Positions 41,891-50,156 of a stretch of DNA of 64,000 nucleotides are shown here, piece by piece (position 1 is the first letter of the stretch; each line of letters begins with the position of its first letter). The DNA is taken from contig NZ_LNCI01000010.1 of assembly GCF_001509585.1 (NCBI RefSeq), forward strand, positions 174,100 to 238,099, in the 5' to 3' direction. A program made the position numbers and the translations under genes. The notes under the pieces are model-generated. The model was given only the letters and a program-made list of their open reading frames with translations. It did no database searches and had not been told where the DNA came from. The DNA comes from Tropicimonas marinistellae (GTDB taxonomy: Bacteria; Pseudomonadota; Alphaproteobacteria; Rhodobacterales; Rhodobacteraceae).

Positions 41891-43255
41891 CTACCCTGCG
41901 CCGAACATCTCTCCAACGAACGCGGTCAGGTCTGAAACCGGCCGCATGGCGAAGCCGTCAGGGGCCGACCCGGTCGACCTCTCCGGCACTGCTGCCTGCG
42001 AGAAACCAAGTTTCTGCGCCTCTTTCAACCTGTTTTCTGTCTGCGACACCGGCCTTAGTGCGCCACTGAGACTTATTTCCCCGAACACGACCATATCTGG
42101 CGGCAGGGCAGCGTCCTCGCGCGCCGACAGTAGCGCAGCGGCAACAGCCAGGTCTGCCGCCGGTTCGCCGACCCGCATTCCGCCGGCCACGTTGAGGTAA
42201 ACATCGAGCCCGGCAAAGGGAATGCCGCAGCGCGCCTCAAGCACGGCCAGGATCATTGCCAGCCGCGCATTGTCCCATCCGACAACGGTGCGGCGGGCCT
42301 GCGGGGTCGGGCTGGGGGCGACCAGCGCTTGAAACTCCACGAGAACCGGGCGCGTGCCCTCGATCCCGGCAAAGACAACCGCACCGGGACTGCGGGCCTC
42401 CCGGTCCGACAGGAACAGGGCGGAGGGATTCGTCACCTCGCGGAGCCCCTGCCCCGTCATCTCGAACACACCGATCTCGTCGGCGGGGCCAAACCGGTTC
42501 TTTACCGCGCGCAGGATTCGGAACTGATGTCCTCGCTCGCCTTCGAAATAGAGAACCGTGTCGACCATGTGCTCGACAACGCGGGGGCCCGCGATCTGTC
42601 CCTCCTTCGTCACATGCCCCACCAGGATCACGGCTGTACCGCGCCGCTTTGCGAAGCTGACCAACTCATGCGCGGCCGCGCGGACCTGGCTCACGGAGCC
42701 CGGCGCTGCCTCCACGTTATCCGCCCACATCGTCTGGATCGAATCGATCACCGCAAGCTGCGGCCGCTCGCGGTCGAGCGTCGTCAGGATGTCGCGCAGG
42801 TTGGTCTCGGCAGCGAGCCGGACAGGCGCTTCCCCCAGGCCCAGCCGCTGTGCCCGCATTCGCACCTGTGCGCTGGCCTCTTCGCCCGAGACGTATACGC
42901 AGGAGAGGCCGGCAGACGCGAACCGCGCGGTGGCCTGCAACAAAAGCGTGGACTTCCCGATTCCCGGGTCGCCGCCCAGCAAGAGTGCCGAAGCCGGCAC
43001 CAGCCCACCGCCCAGAACACGGTCGAGTTCCTCCATCCCGGACCGCGTACGCGGCGGCGGTGCCTCCTCGGTTGCCAGGTCCAGCAATTCCAGCGCCCGC
43101 CCTTTCCCCGCGCCGAGCGATTTCTTCGACGGACCGGCGGAAAGCGGCGCTTCCTCCTGGATTGTGTTCCATGCACCGCAGGCATCGCAGCGGCCCGACC
43201 AACGCGGGTGGGTGGCGCCGCAGGCGGTACAGGTGAAGGTGGGTGTCTTGGCCAT
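41891..43255 (-). CDS. radA: DNA repair protein RadA (Sms)
   Basis: RecA-like branch-migration helicase for recombination intermediates, 454 aa. A zinc finger C9-x2-C12-x10-C23-x2-C26 leads into a RecA-like ATPase with Walker A GGDPGIGKST (about 94-103), the RadA-specific KNRFG motif, and a C-terminal Lon-protease-like domain (from about 290: DVYLNVAGGMRVGEPAADLAVAAA family segment). The start ATG directly precedes AKTPTFTCTACG. The upstream PqiA-like gene ends 14 bp before it, so the two may be cotranscribed. Confidence 0.97.
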   Translation of the reverse strand: MAKTPTFTCTACGATHPRWSGRCDACGAWNTIQEEAPLSAGPSKKSLGAGKGRALELLDLATEEAPPPRTRSGMEELDRVLGGGLVPASALLLGGDPGIGKSTLLLQATARFASAGLSCVYVSGEEASAQVRMRAQRLGLGEAPVRLAAETNLRDILTTLDRERPQLAVIDSIQTMWADNVEAAPGSVSQVRAAAHELVSFAKRRGTAVILVGHVTKEGQIAGPRVVEHMVDTVLYFEGERGHQFRILRAVKNRFGPADEIGVFEMTGQGLREVTNPSALFLSDREARSPGAVVFAGIEGTRPVLVEFQALVAPSPTPQARRTVVGWDNARLAMILAVLEARCGIPFAGLDVYLNVAGGMRVGEPAADLAVAAALLSAREDAALPPDMVVFGEISLSGALRPVSQTENRLKEAQKLGFSQAAVPERSTGSAPDGFAMRPVSDLTAFVGEMFGAG

Positions 43256-43269
43256 GGGCTAGGGATGCC

Positions 43270-43737
43270 CTACCGCGTCACCGGCGGCAAGCCGCTCCGC
43301 CGCTCGGTCAGGTAGCCGATCGCGAGCGACGCGAGAATGCAGGCGGTAAAAAGGTACAACCCCCATGCCGTTTCGACCCGCCCGAGTCCCATTCCCTTGG
43401 CAATGACGACATAGAGCGCGATCAGGAAGACATCCGCCATCGCCAGACGTCCCAGCACTTCGAGTGCCGGCAACAGGCGCTTGCGCGCAATCCTGAAGTG
43501 CACCAACGCCAAGCCGATTGTTTTCAGGTACGGCGCGAAGAGTGCAAAGCAAGTCACGAGGAGTGCGAGAAAAATGTCGCTCCGCCAAAGCGACTGCAAA
43601 CCGGAAATCACCGAGATCTCGCTCATACCGAACAGCGGCAGAATGCCTGCCCGCATCAGCGGTGCAAACCACGCCAAGGGGTACAAGGCGAGCAGGGAGA
43701 GATTGGCGAATTTCAGAACTGTCATGACAGCTGCCAT
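43270..43737 (-). CDS. PqiA-like (paraquat-inducible protein A domain) membrane protein
   Basis: 155-aa protein with four hydrophobic segments (about 8-28, 46-70, 90-115, 122-142) in the arrangement of the PqiA domain (for example ALEVLGRLAMADVFLIALYVV). Full PqiA has two such domains and helps lipid transport in the envelope with MCE proteins; single-domain versions are common and their role is unclear. The start at 43737 is uncertain: an ATG four codons later at 43725 is equally possible, and neither has a good ribosome site. It lies directly upstream of radA on the same strand. Confidence 0.75.
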   Translation of the reverse strand: MAAVMTVLKFANLSLLALYPLAWFAPLMRAGILPLFGMSEISVISGLQSLWRSDIFLALLVTCFALFAPYLKTIGLALVHFRIARKRLLPALEVLGRLAMADVFLIALYVVIAKGMGLGRVETAWGLYLFTACILASLAIGYLTERRSGLPPVTR

Positions 43738-43888
43738 ATACGCAACGACGCGCCTCGTTGACAGCCCCGCCGATCGCTCGCGCCCACGATCATGCCTTTG
43801 CGCCAACGAAGCGGAGCCGCAAACCTGTATTTCGCGACGAAGGTGGTTTCCGGCGTCGGTACAATGACCTTCGCCCACAGACCGAAGT

Positions 43889-44668
43889 TCACAAAACCGT
43901 CGTGGTCGCACCACCGTCCATCAGGATATTCTGCCCGACGATGAAAGCCGCCTGCTGCGAGCACAGAAACGCGCACATGGCACCGAAATCTGCCGCATCG
44001 CCGTACCGGCGCGCCGGAATCGTCTCCAGTCGCCGGGACCTCGCTTCCTCCGGTGTAATCCCGGCTGCTTCGGCAGCGGCCTGATCGAGACTCACTGCGC
44101 GGTCGGTGGCATGAATACCCGGCAGCAAATTGTTGATCACGACCCCATGCTGCGCAACTTGTCGCGACGTGCCCGCTACGTATCCCGTCAGCCCCGCCCG
44201 CGCGGAGTTCGACAAGCCAAGCAAACCGACCGGCGCCTTGACCGACACGGAAGTTATGTTCACCACCCGGCCCCAGCCAGCGTCAATCATCCCCGGCAAG
44301 AGTGCCTTCATGAGTGCGATGGGGGCGAGCATGTTGGCGTCCAGCGCCGCGATGAAGTCCTCGCGCTCCCAATCTGTCCACATCCCCGGCGGCGGCCCAC
44401 CGGCGTTTGTCACGAGAATGTCGGCCGCACCGGCGGCCGCCAACACGTCGTCCTGCCCCGTCTTGGTGCCCACGTCCGCCGTAACGGTGGTGACCGCTAC
44501 GCCATGCGCCCGTCGTATTCTCTCCGCCGCGGTCTCAAGCGCCTCGGCGCCACGCGCGTTCATCACCAGATCGACGCCCGCCGCTGCCAGCGCCTCCGCG
44601 CACCCTAGCCCCAGCCCCTTGGAGGAGGCCGTCACCAAGGCGCGTTTACCCGATATTCCAAGATCCAT
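43889..44668 (-). CDS. SDR-fold protein lacking the usual Tyr-Lys pair
   Basis: 259-aa short-chain dehydrogenase-like protein annotated in many genomes as 3-oxoacyl-ACP reductase. The cofactor motif TASSKGLGLG (about 13-22), TNAGGPPPG, and the C-terminal GQNILMDGG are typical. At the active site the expected Y-x3-K is replaced by SNSAR in LGLSNSARAGL, so Tyr is missing and Lys is Arg, while the Ser of NITSVSV remains. This belongs to a known divergent SDR subgroup; substrate and activity are unknown. A start five codons earlier (44683) is possible. It lies 151 bp upstream of the PqiA-like gene. Confidence 0.85.
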   Translation of the reverse strand: MDLGISGKRALVTASSKGLGLGCAEALAAAGVDLVMNARGAEALETAAERIRRAHGVAVTTVTADVGTKTGQDDVLAAAGAADILVTNAGGPPPGMWTDWEREDFIAALDANMLAPIALMKALLPGMIDAGWGRVVNITSVSVKAPVGLLGLSNSARAGLTGYVAGTSRQVAQHGVVINNLLPGIHATDRAVSLDQAAAEAAGITPEEARSRRLETIPARRYGDAADFGAMCAFLCSQQAAFIVGQNILMDGGATTTVL

Positions 44669-44824
44669 CGCGTGCACTCTCATCATCGCCGCCGAGAACC
44701 CACCCTGCCTGCAGGAATGCCCGGCCGCAACCGCGTATGCCGTGCCCCGCATCGCCCCGGCCAATTGACGACCTCCACCCTGCGGCCTATTGCAGTGCGA
44801 AGTACGGAGCCACGCCCTGCGTCG

Positions 44825-45895
44825 ATGACAGACACACCCGATCTCGAACCGGACTACGCCTGCCAGGTCTTTCCTGCCAGTCAGTTCCGTGTCGTCTCTG
44901 GCGCCAACCTGGGCGATCCACTGCGCGGGGCCGACGAACTGTGCCTTGACGATGTCTACCGCCTCGCCCCTGATGCCGAGCCATTTCACCTTCTCGTCCG
45001 CGACACCGGCACCCTCGGCGGGCGCGTGCTGTCTCAGAACGGCGTTGGGCAGCGTGTTGCCCGGCGCTCGGAAATCGGTTGCGCCGGCGCGGGACTGCGG
45101 CTCAGCGCGCGTCTGACCTTCCTCGGGCCAAGCGGCCACAAGGTCGACCTGCTGCTGCTGGAAACGACCGATCAACACGGGCGCACAACCCACGCAGCTC
45201 TTCCGCTGGATCCACTGGAGCCCGGACAGACGCACACGCTCATCGGGGTCGACAGCGCCCCCGGCACCGTGCGCCTTGCGGATATCACTGCGCTTGCATT
45301 CGGCCAAGGAACGCAGATCGCCCTCGCGGATGGCAGCCAGCGCCCGGTCGAGGCACTGCGGCCCGGCGACCGCCTTCTGACACGCGACAATGGCCCGCAA
45401 CCGTTGCGCTGCGTATTGCAACGGACCGTCCGGACGGTGGGTGCACATGCGCCCGTTGTGATCCCGGCCGGAACGCTCGGCAACGTGGGCGACCTGATCC
45501 TTGGGCAGCAGCAGCGGGTTTTCGTGTATCAGCGCGGTGACGACCGGCTGACCGAGACCGCCGAGATGCTGGTGAAGGCGCAGTACCTGGTCGATGGCGA
45601 GCGGATCTTTCTGCGGCCGGGCGGATTTGCGGAGTTCTATGCGTTGGTGCTCGACCATCACGAGGTGATCTATGCCGAGTGCATTCCGGTGGAGAGCCTG
45701 GAAGTCAGCGCCCGTACGCTGCCCGCTCTGCCGGAAGATATCGCCCATGAAGTCGGAACCGAGCTACCCGGCCTGACACATCGCCCCCACATCGGCATTG
45801 AGGCAGACCGCGCCGCCGCCCGCATGGCACGCGAGCGCCTCCTGCAAGACCGCAAGCGGCGCACGCTTCCGGCCGACCATCAAAAAAAGTTATAA
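44825..45895 (+). CDS. Hint-domain protein, N-terminal cysteine missing
   Basis: 356-aa protein with a Hedgehog/intein (Hint_2) domain at about 155-300 (GTQIALADGSQRPVEALRPG, then VIPAGTLGNVGDLILGQQQRVF with the block-F/G style ending before VYAECIPVESLEV). In many Rhodobacterales proteins the domain starts with CFTPGT and can self-process through the Cys; here this site reads AFGQGT (A158), so that reaction should not occur. The N-terminal 155 residues are not recognised. The start at 44825 is chosen at the ATG after a GGAG-like site; the frame opens further upstream. It may be surface-associated, but no signal peptide is seen. Confidence 0.75.
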   Translation: MTDTPDLEPDYACQVFPASQFRVVSGANLGDPLRGADELCLDDVYRLAPDAEPFHLLVRDTGTLGGRVLSQNGVGQRVARRSEIGCAGAGLRLSARLTFLGPSGHKVDLLLLETTDQHGRTTHAALPLDPLEPGQTHTLIGVDSAPGTVRLADITALAFGQGTQIALADGSQRPVEALRPGDRLLTRDNGPQPLRCVLQRTVRTVGAHAPVVIPAGTLGNVGDLILGQQQRVFVYQRGDDRLTETAEMLVKAQYLVDGERIFLRPGGFAEFYALVLDHHEVIYAECIPVESLEVSARTLPALPEDIAHEVGTELPGLTHRPHIGIEADRAAARMARERLLQDRKRRTLPADHQKKL

Positions 45896-45919
45896 ACTTC
45901 AGATACATACATCCAACTC

Positions 45920-46549
45920 TCACCGCCTAACGAGCGCTCGAACAACCGGCTCCCATTGCACGCGCATTGGCCGATACGCGGCCTGGGACTGGTCGAAGAC
46001 GGAGAGCCCCTGCTCCGCCAGATCGCCATAGGCGACGCGCTCGGTGATCCGCGCGACCGGCGCGCGCCCGACTTTTTCAAAGAAACGATCGAGCCGTTCG
46101 TTGGCGCGGCCGCGGGTTTTGACGCGGTTGGCGAGGAGTTCGATCTTCACCTTGCCCTTGCGGATGCGCTTCATTTCCTGGAGGTCTTTCAGGAAGCGCT
46201 TGGTGCTGTCGGCGTCGAAGTAGGACGGCATGACCGGGCAGATCACGGCCTTGGCTTCGGCCACGAGCTTCTGGCTGTCGTCATCGTAGAGAGCGCCGGG
46301 CGCGTCGATGATAACCCATTCAATTCCCTTGGGAACTTCGCCCAGGGAGCGGCGAGAGGTCCAGTCGAGATGGGTGATCTTGGTGGCGCCGTAGGGGCGG
46401 CGCTTGAGCCAGCGGGTTGTGGATTTCTGCAGGTCCGCATCGGCGAGGGCGACCTTCCAACCGCCGTCGGCCAGCGCTGCGGCGAGGGTGATCGCCGTCG
46501 TCGTCTTGCCGCATCCGCCCTTTCGGTTGGCAATCAGCACGGTCTTCAT
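45920..46549 (-). CDS. ParA/ParF-type ATPase
   Basis: 209-aa deviant-Walker ATPase that could position DNA or a protein cargo on the nucleoid. Walker A is KGGCGKTT at residues 10-17, with the signature Lys at 10; Walker B-like IIDAPGAL follows, and ADADLQKSTTRW matches the A' region. The short size without an N-terminal HTH domain fits type Ib partition ATPases (ParF-like). GGAGGGAG lies 7 bases before the ATG. It is 15 bp behind a small ribbon-helix-helix gene on the same strand, the expected partner type, and no ParB gene is seen. It is convergent with the Hint-domain gene. Confidence 0.9.
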   Translation of the reverse strand: MKTVLIANRKGGCGKTTTAITLAAALADGGWKVALADADLQKSTTRWLKRRPYGATKITHLDWTSRRSLGEVPKGIEWVIIDAPGALYDDDSQKLVAEAKAVICPVMPSYFDADSTKRFLKDLQEMKRIRKGKVKIELLANRVKTRGRANERLDRFFEKVGRAPVARITERVAYGDLAEQGLSVFDQSQAAYRPMRVQWEPVVRALVRR

Positions 46550-46564
46550 CTGCTCTCCCTCCGT

Positions 46565-46729
46565 TCAGTTTTTTTCTTGTTTTTCAACGAATTCCCGGAT
46601 GAACCTGCGGATTTCCCGCGCCGCGCTCGTGTCCAGCTCCTCGCAGAGCCGGACAAAGCGGTCGCGTTCTTCCAGAGAAATCCGGATCATCAACTGCCCG
46701 TCTTTCTTGCTTTTTTTCTTGTCCGGCAT
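46565..46729 (-). CDS. Small ribbon-helix-helix protein, candidate ParA partner
   Basis: 54-aa basic protein from the ATG at 46729. After a Lys-rich tail (MPDKKKSKKDG) comes a beta strand (QLMIRIS) and two helices (LEERDRFVRLCEELDTS, AAREIRRFIREFVEK), the ribbon-helix-helix pattern of Arc/MetJ-type DNA binders such as ParG. An alternative ATG at 46759 inside the AT-rich repeats would add ten residues. It lies directly upstream of the ParA gene. In type Ib partition modules the RHH protein binds the centromere and represses its own operon; the repeats upstream would suit both roles (inference). Confidence 0.75.
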   Translation of the reverse strand: MPDKKKSKKDGQLMIRISLEERDRFVRLCEELDTSAAREIRRFIREFVEKQEKN

Positions 46730-46750
46730 GATCTCTCGCCGCCGTTGATG

Positions 46751-46771
46751 TGTATACATTGTATATACATA
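46751..46771 (-). promoter_or_regulatory. AT-rich repeats in the promoter region of the RHH-ParA pair
   Basis: Two near-direct repeats, TGTATACAT and TGTATATACAT, lie side by side just upstream of the RHH start in otherwise GC-rich sequence. They could contain the -10 region and an RHH operator. Confidence 0.5.
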
Positions 46772-46836
46772 TGTGACGACGCAGCAACCGCTCGACCGTG
46801 GATTTCCGGTCAGAACGTACGGAACGGGGTGGGAGA

Positions 46837-46952
46837 GCGACCGAAACCAAGGTCGTTTTCGGCGGGCTTTCGGTCATTTCAGCCGCGATCAGCCGTGTAC
46901 CGGAGAATTGACCGCAGTTTCGGACGTTTCGACCGGCAAAAACGACCGAAAC
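46837..46952. repeat. Cluster of GACCGAAA-type repeats upstream of RHH-ParA
   Basis: Within 116 bp, four copies of a 8-10 base motif occur in both orientations: CGACCGAAAC (46838-46847), TTTCGGTC (46868-46875, inverted), GTTTCGGACG (46917-46926, inverted, one mismatch) and CGACCGAAAC (46943-46952). They lie 110-220 bp upstream of the RHH gene, in a gene-free stretch (46760-47171) where no protein gene was found. A centromere-like or operator role is possible. Confidence 0.55.
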
Positions 46953-47115
46953 GCCGGTGTCCGGTGGTGCAACGTGATAACGCACGGCCCGGCTGGCGAA
47001 TCCGGAGATGGCAGCCGACGCCGGTGCCGTGCCGCCGGGCACCTTCTGCGCGGTTTCGGGATTGCGCGCGACGTGGTCGCCCCGGGCGTGCAGATGAGCC
47101 GCGGGAGATTGTCAG

Positions 47116-47145
47116 GGGAACCCTCGATGTGTTCCGAGGGCTCCC
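47116..47145 (-). terminator. Hairpin after the RTX gene
   Basis: On the minus strand an 11-bp stem (GGGAGCCCTCG/CGAGGGTTCCC, one G-U pair) with an 8-base loop lies 27 bp after the RTX gene stop. No T-run follows, so termination is likely but not certain. Confidence 0.5.
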
Positions 47146-47171
47146 GCCGCTGTTTGAGTCGGAGGCCGTCC

Positions 47172-48143
47172 CTAGATGAAGTCGATGTCGTCGGTCAGAG
47201 CCTTGATGTTCGTGAAGTTCTCGATGGTCAGCTCGTGCTTGCCGAAATCCAGCACCACGTCGCCATCCTGCACGGATGCGAACTTGTTGAGGACCTGCTT
47301 CTTGGTCAAAGACCCGGACCAAAGCGCGTCGTCCAGCAAGAGCGTGTCCTTGTTGTTCTGGAAGTCCGCGACGGTGTCCTTTCCGTAGCCCTTCTTGAAC
47401 ACGAACTTGTCTGATCCCTCTTGCCCGAACAGCTTGTCGGTGCCCTTGCCGCCATCCAGCCGGTCGCCTTTCTCGCCGCCCTTAAGCACGTCGCTCCCAT
47501 CGCCGCCAAGCAGCTTGTCGCTCCCGGCGTCGCCGAAGAGTTTATCCTTGCCGATGCCGCCGATCAGCGTGTCCGCGCCGCCCTTGCCGTAGATCTTGTC
47601 ATTGCCGAGACCGGCATTGATGACATCCTTGAGGTTCGTACCGCGCACGACGTCGTCCTCGGTGACCTTGACGCCCGGGAAATCCGCGAAGGAGATGTCG
47701 TCACCCGCCGCGAAGCCAGATGCCTTGCCCGGATTGGACAGGCTCGCGCCGCCCATGAATGAATTGAACTGAGCGACGCTGGAGAAGTCCGGCAGCGTGT
47801 CGCCACCGATGGCGAATACGTAGGATTCCTTGTTCACCTCGTCGTAGAAGTTCGCGACATAAGTGGTTTTGGCGCCCCCGTTCCACGTGACCTTGAGAAC
47901 CTGGTTTGTAAGTTCCGTGTCCGGGTCCACGTTGCCGATTTCGATACCGTCGGCGCGCACGCTGTATGCAACCCCTGCCCAGGTTACTGTCGGCTCACCA
48001 TCGTCGGCCGTGCCTGTCACCTTGTAGCTGACGCTCTCCACACTGTCTTTCACGGCAATCTTCAGCTTGGAGTCGCGAATGCCGACAACATCGCCGCGCT
48101 TGTTCTCTTCAAGGACGAACCCGATCTGAGTGTACGTAGTCAT
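47172..48143 (-). CDS. RTX calcium-binding protein (probable type I secretion substrate)
   Basis: 323-aa acidic protein without an N-terminal signal. Residues 1-165 are an unrecognised beta-rich domain; residues about 170-245 carry at least six Ca2+-binding nonapeptides (GKGGADTLIGG, GDAGSDKLLGG, GGEKGDRLDGG style), and the C-terminus (KFVFKKGYGKDTVADFQNNKDTLLLDD) is the aliphatic-rich end typical of substrates of type I secretion. AGGAAG lies before the ATG at 48143. It is flanked by the ParA/RHH pair and an LVIVD propeller gene. Its cargo function is unknown. Confidence 0.85.
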   Translation of the reverse strand: MTTYTQIGFVLEENKRGDVVGIRDSKLKIAVKDSVESVSYKVTGTADDGEPTVTWAGVAYSVRADGIEIGNVDPDTELTNQVLKVTWNGGAKTTYVANFYDEVNKESYVFAIGGDTLPDFSSVAQFNSFMGGASLSNPGKASGFAAGDDISFADFPGVKVTEDDVVRGTNLKDVINAGLGNDKIYGKGGADTLIGGIGKDKLFGDAGSDKLLGGDGSDVLKGGEKGDRLDGGKGTDKLFGQEGSDKFVFKKGYGKDTVADFQNNKDTLLLDDALWSGSLTKKQVLNKFASVQDGDVVLDFGKHELTIENFTNIKALTDDIDFI

Positions 48144-48357
48144 CTATCTTCCTGTATTTCCTGCCTGTTCGCTGTACTTTCGACAGCCTCCGCGCCGAAC
48201 CTTGGCTAATCGCTCCTCGTTCGGGCAACCTTGGCGATCCGAAGCGGAGGAATGCCAGACGAACACGTTGCTGGAACGTCACAACCTTGAGGTGCGTGTG
48301 CGGGCATTTGGGCGGCGCGGGCTGCGCGCCACGCCCGATCGCGCACCGTGCAAGCGA

Positions 48358-48388
48358 CGGGGCCGCCGCGATTGATGCGGCGGCCCCG
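48358..48388 (-). terminator. Hairpin after the LVIVD gene
   Basis: A perfect 12-bp stem CGGGGCCGCCGC/GCGGCGGCCCCG with a 7-base loop lies 28 bp after the stop of the minus-strand LVIVD gene. There is no U-run; it still is the most likely 3' end of that transcript. Confidence 0.6.
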
Positions 48389-48416
48389 GTTTGCGCGGCA
48401 GGAACCGCGCGGTGGT

Positions 48417-49919
48417 TCAGACGAAGAGCCCCAGATCGGCCAGGTCGATCTCCATGACCATGGCGGTCGATTTACCGCCAAAGTCCAGATCCATCCCCTC
48501 ACAGCCGCCCCAGGCGCCAGCCTCAACGATGCTGAGGCCGCCCTGGCAGTTTTGCCAGACGCCCTCGAGTTCAGCGTGCGTTGCAACGGCGATGATCCCG
48601 TCGTCATCGGTATCCGCTGCGTCCAGTTCGGCCAGCGTGAAGTCGAAAACGATCTCGTCACCGACCGCGTCGGCCCGGTAGTCAAATTGCCCGACTTTCG
48701 GATTGCCGCCGCGATTGACCGGGAAGCCGCTGACATCGCGCGTTGCGGTGTCCACGTCGCCCAGGTGCAGCTTGGCTTCCGTGATGGTCCAGTCGTCCTG
48801 ACCGGTGAGCGTGATACGCAGACCGTCGACGGTGTTCGAGAAGACCACATCGCCGATATCCGCCTCGAAGCCCTGGCCCTTGAAGAGATCGCAGGCGATG
48901 TCATCGGCCACGTCGTAGACCGCCAGCCCGCCGGCGTTTCCCATTTCGAATGCGGTCACATAGGCGAAACCGTTGTCGACCTCGACGTCACCGCCGCGGG
49001 ACGGCAGGAAGGCGCCCGGGAGGGCGAAGTCGGTATCGACGTTCGGGTTGATGAGCAAAGCCGGGTCGGCCGGATCGCTCAGGTCGTAGATATAGAGACC
49101 GCTGGTGGAGGCCATGTAGAGCCTGTCGCCCACCACATCGAGCCCGCTGCTGCCGCCGCCGCCTGGCAGGGCAACGATGCCGGCATCCGGGATGGAATCG
49201 AAATCGGCGACATATGGGTTGTTTTCATCGCCGATGCCGATCGTCAGCAAACCGCCCGTGAGGCCCTGCGATGGCAGTGCACCGCGGGCCCAATAGGCAT
49301 AGTCGCCCGCCACCTCGATCTCACCGCTCCAGGTGCCGTAGCTGGCCTGTGGCGTGGGCAGGTAAGCGACCTGAACCGGGGCAAGCGGATTCGAGACATC
49401 GACGATCTCGAAATACGGCCCGCCATTGGTGGCCGCCATGTAGAGCCTGTCACCGACCACATCCACGCTGCCGGCGTGCCGGTTGCCCACGGCGTTGTAG
49501 CTCGCGACCGGGGCGCTCGGGAAGCTGGCGAGGTCGTAGACCTTCAGTTCGGAGCCGTAGGTGTAGCCGTAGCTCACGTAGCCATAGACCCCGTCGTCGC
49601 TATCGAAGCTGTTGGCGTAAGTGCCGTCCTTCTGCGTCCCGGCATATGTGGGATTGGTCGGATCGCTGATATCGACCCGTACGAGACCGTAGTAGTCCCA
49701 GGCGAGGTAGGCATAATCCCCTACCACATCAACACCGATGAGTTCCTGGCCGGGTTGGCTATAACTGCCTACGACCGTCGGTGCCGTGGGGTCGCTGATG
49801 TCGAAGACATCCAATACGCCTCCCATGTCGGCGACGAAGGCATAGCCATCGGCCAAATCAACAGAGACTGCCGCGCCCGGTGACACGGGCGTCCAGCCTA
49901 TCAATCCAATATGTGTCAT
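48417..49919 (-). CDS. LVIVD-repeat beta-propeller protein
   Basis: 500-aa protein with at least six LVIVD/WD-like repeats of about 45 residues, each reading roughly V-x-V-x-G-D-Y-A-Y-x-A...G-L-x-V-x-D-I-S-D-P-x-x-P (for example VDVVGDYAYLAWDYYGLVRV, then DISDPTNP). Residues about 1-345 form the propeller; the remaining part ends in an Asp-rich domain (DAADTDDDG) that may bind Ca2+. No N-terminal signal sequence is seen, so export, if any, would be by another route. The start at 49919 follows a GGGGGC-rich stretch; the longer frame adds a charged tail. Its partner is unknown; the upstream gap of 237 bp shows nothing. Confidence 0.8.
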   Translation of the reverse strand: MTHIGLIGWTPVSPGAAVSVDLADGYAFVADMGGVLDVFDISDPTAPTVVGSYSQPGQELIGVDVVGDYAYLAWDYYGLVRVDISDPTNPTYAGTQKDGTYANSFDSDDGVYGYVSYGYTYGSELKVYDLASFPSAPVASYNAVGNRHAGSVDVVGDRLYMAATNGGPYFEIVDVSNPLAPVQVAYLPTPQASYGTWSGEIEVAGDYAYWARGALPSQGLTGGLLTIGIGDENNPYVADFDSIPDAGIVALPGGGGSSGLDVVGDRLYMASTSGLYIYDLSDPADPALLINPNVDTDFALPGAFLPSRGGDVEVDNGFAYVTAFEMGNAGGLAVYDVADDIACDLFKGQGFEADIGDVVFSNTVDGLRITLTGQDDWTITEAKLHLGDVDTATRDVSGFPVNRGGNPKVGQFDYRADAVGDEIVFDFTLAELDAADTDDDGIIAVATHAELEGVWQNCQGGLSIVEAGAWGGCEGMDLDFGGKSTAMVMEIDLADLGLFV

Positions 49920-50156
49920 GAGTGCCCCCTCCTCTTTCGGCTCCCGCGCCTTCGGTTTCGGGCGCTGTTCGGGTGTGTCCGACGTCTGGAAGGGCCGGAG
50001 CATGAGATATTGTATCCCAAACGGGGGGTTGGTGCCTTGATTCCAAACAAGGTTCGGTCATTGCGCGGGTGGGCGCGCCGAGCCGCCGGGGGGGTGCGCC
50101 GGGCGCGCTCGACGACGACAACGCCGGGTTGGTCTACCGCACCGGGATCATCGCTT

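Noticed and set aside
46773..47414. 213-codon plus-strand frame upstream of ParA/RHH and across the RTX gene end
   Set aside because: It overlaps the 3' part of the RTX gene in antisense, has no ribosome site and no conserved-looking segment; the region looks regulatory instead.
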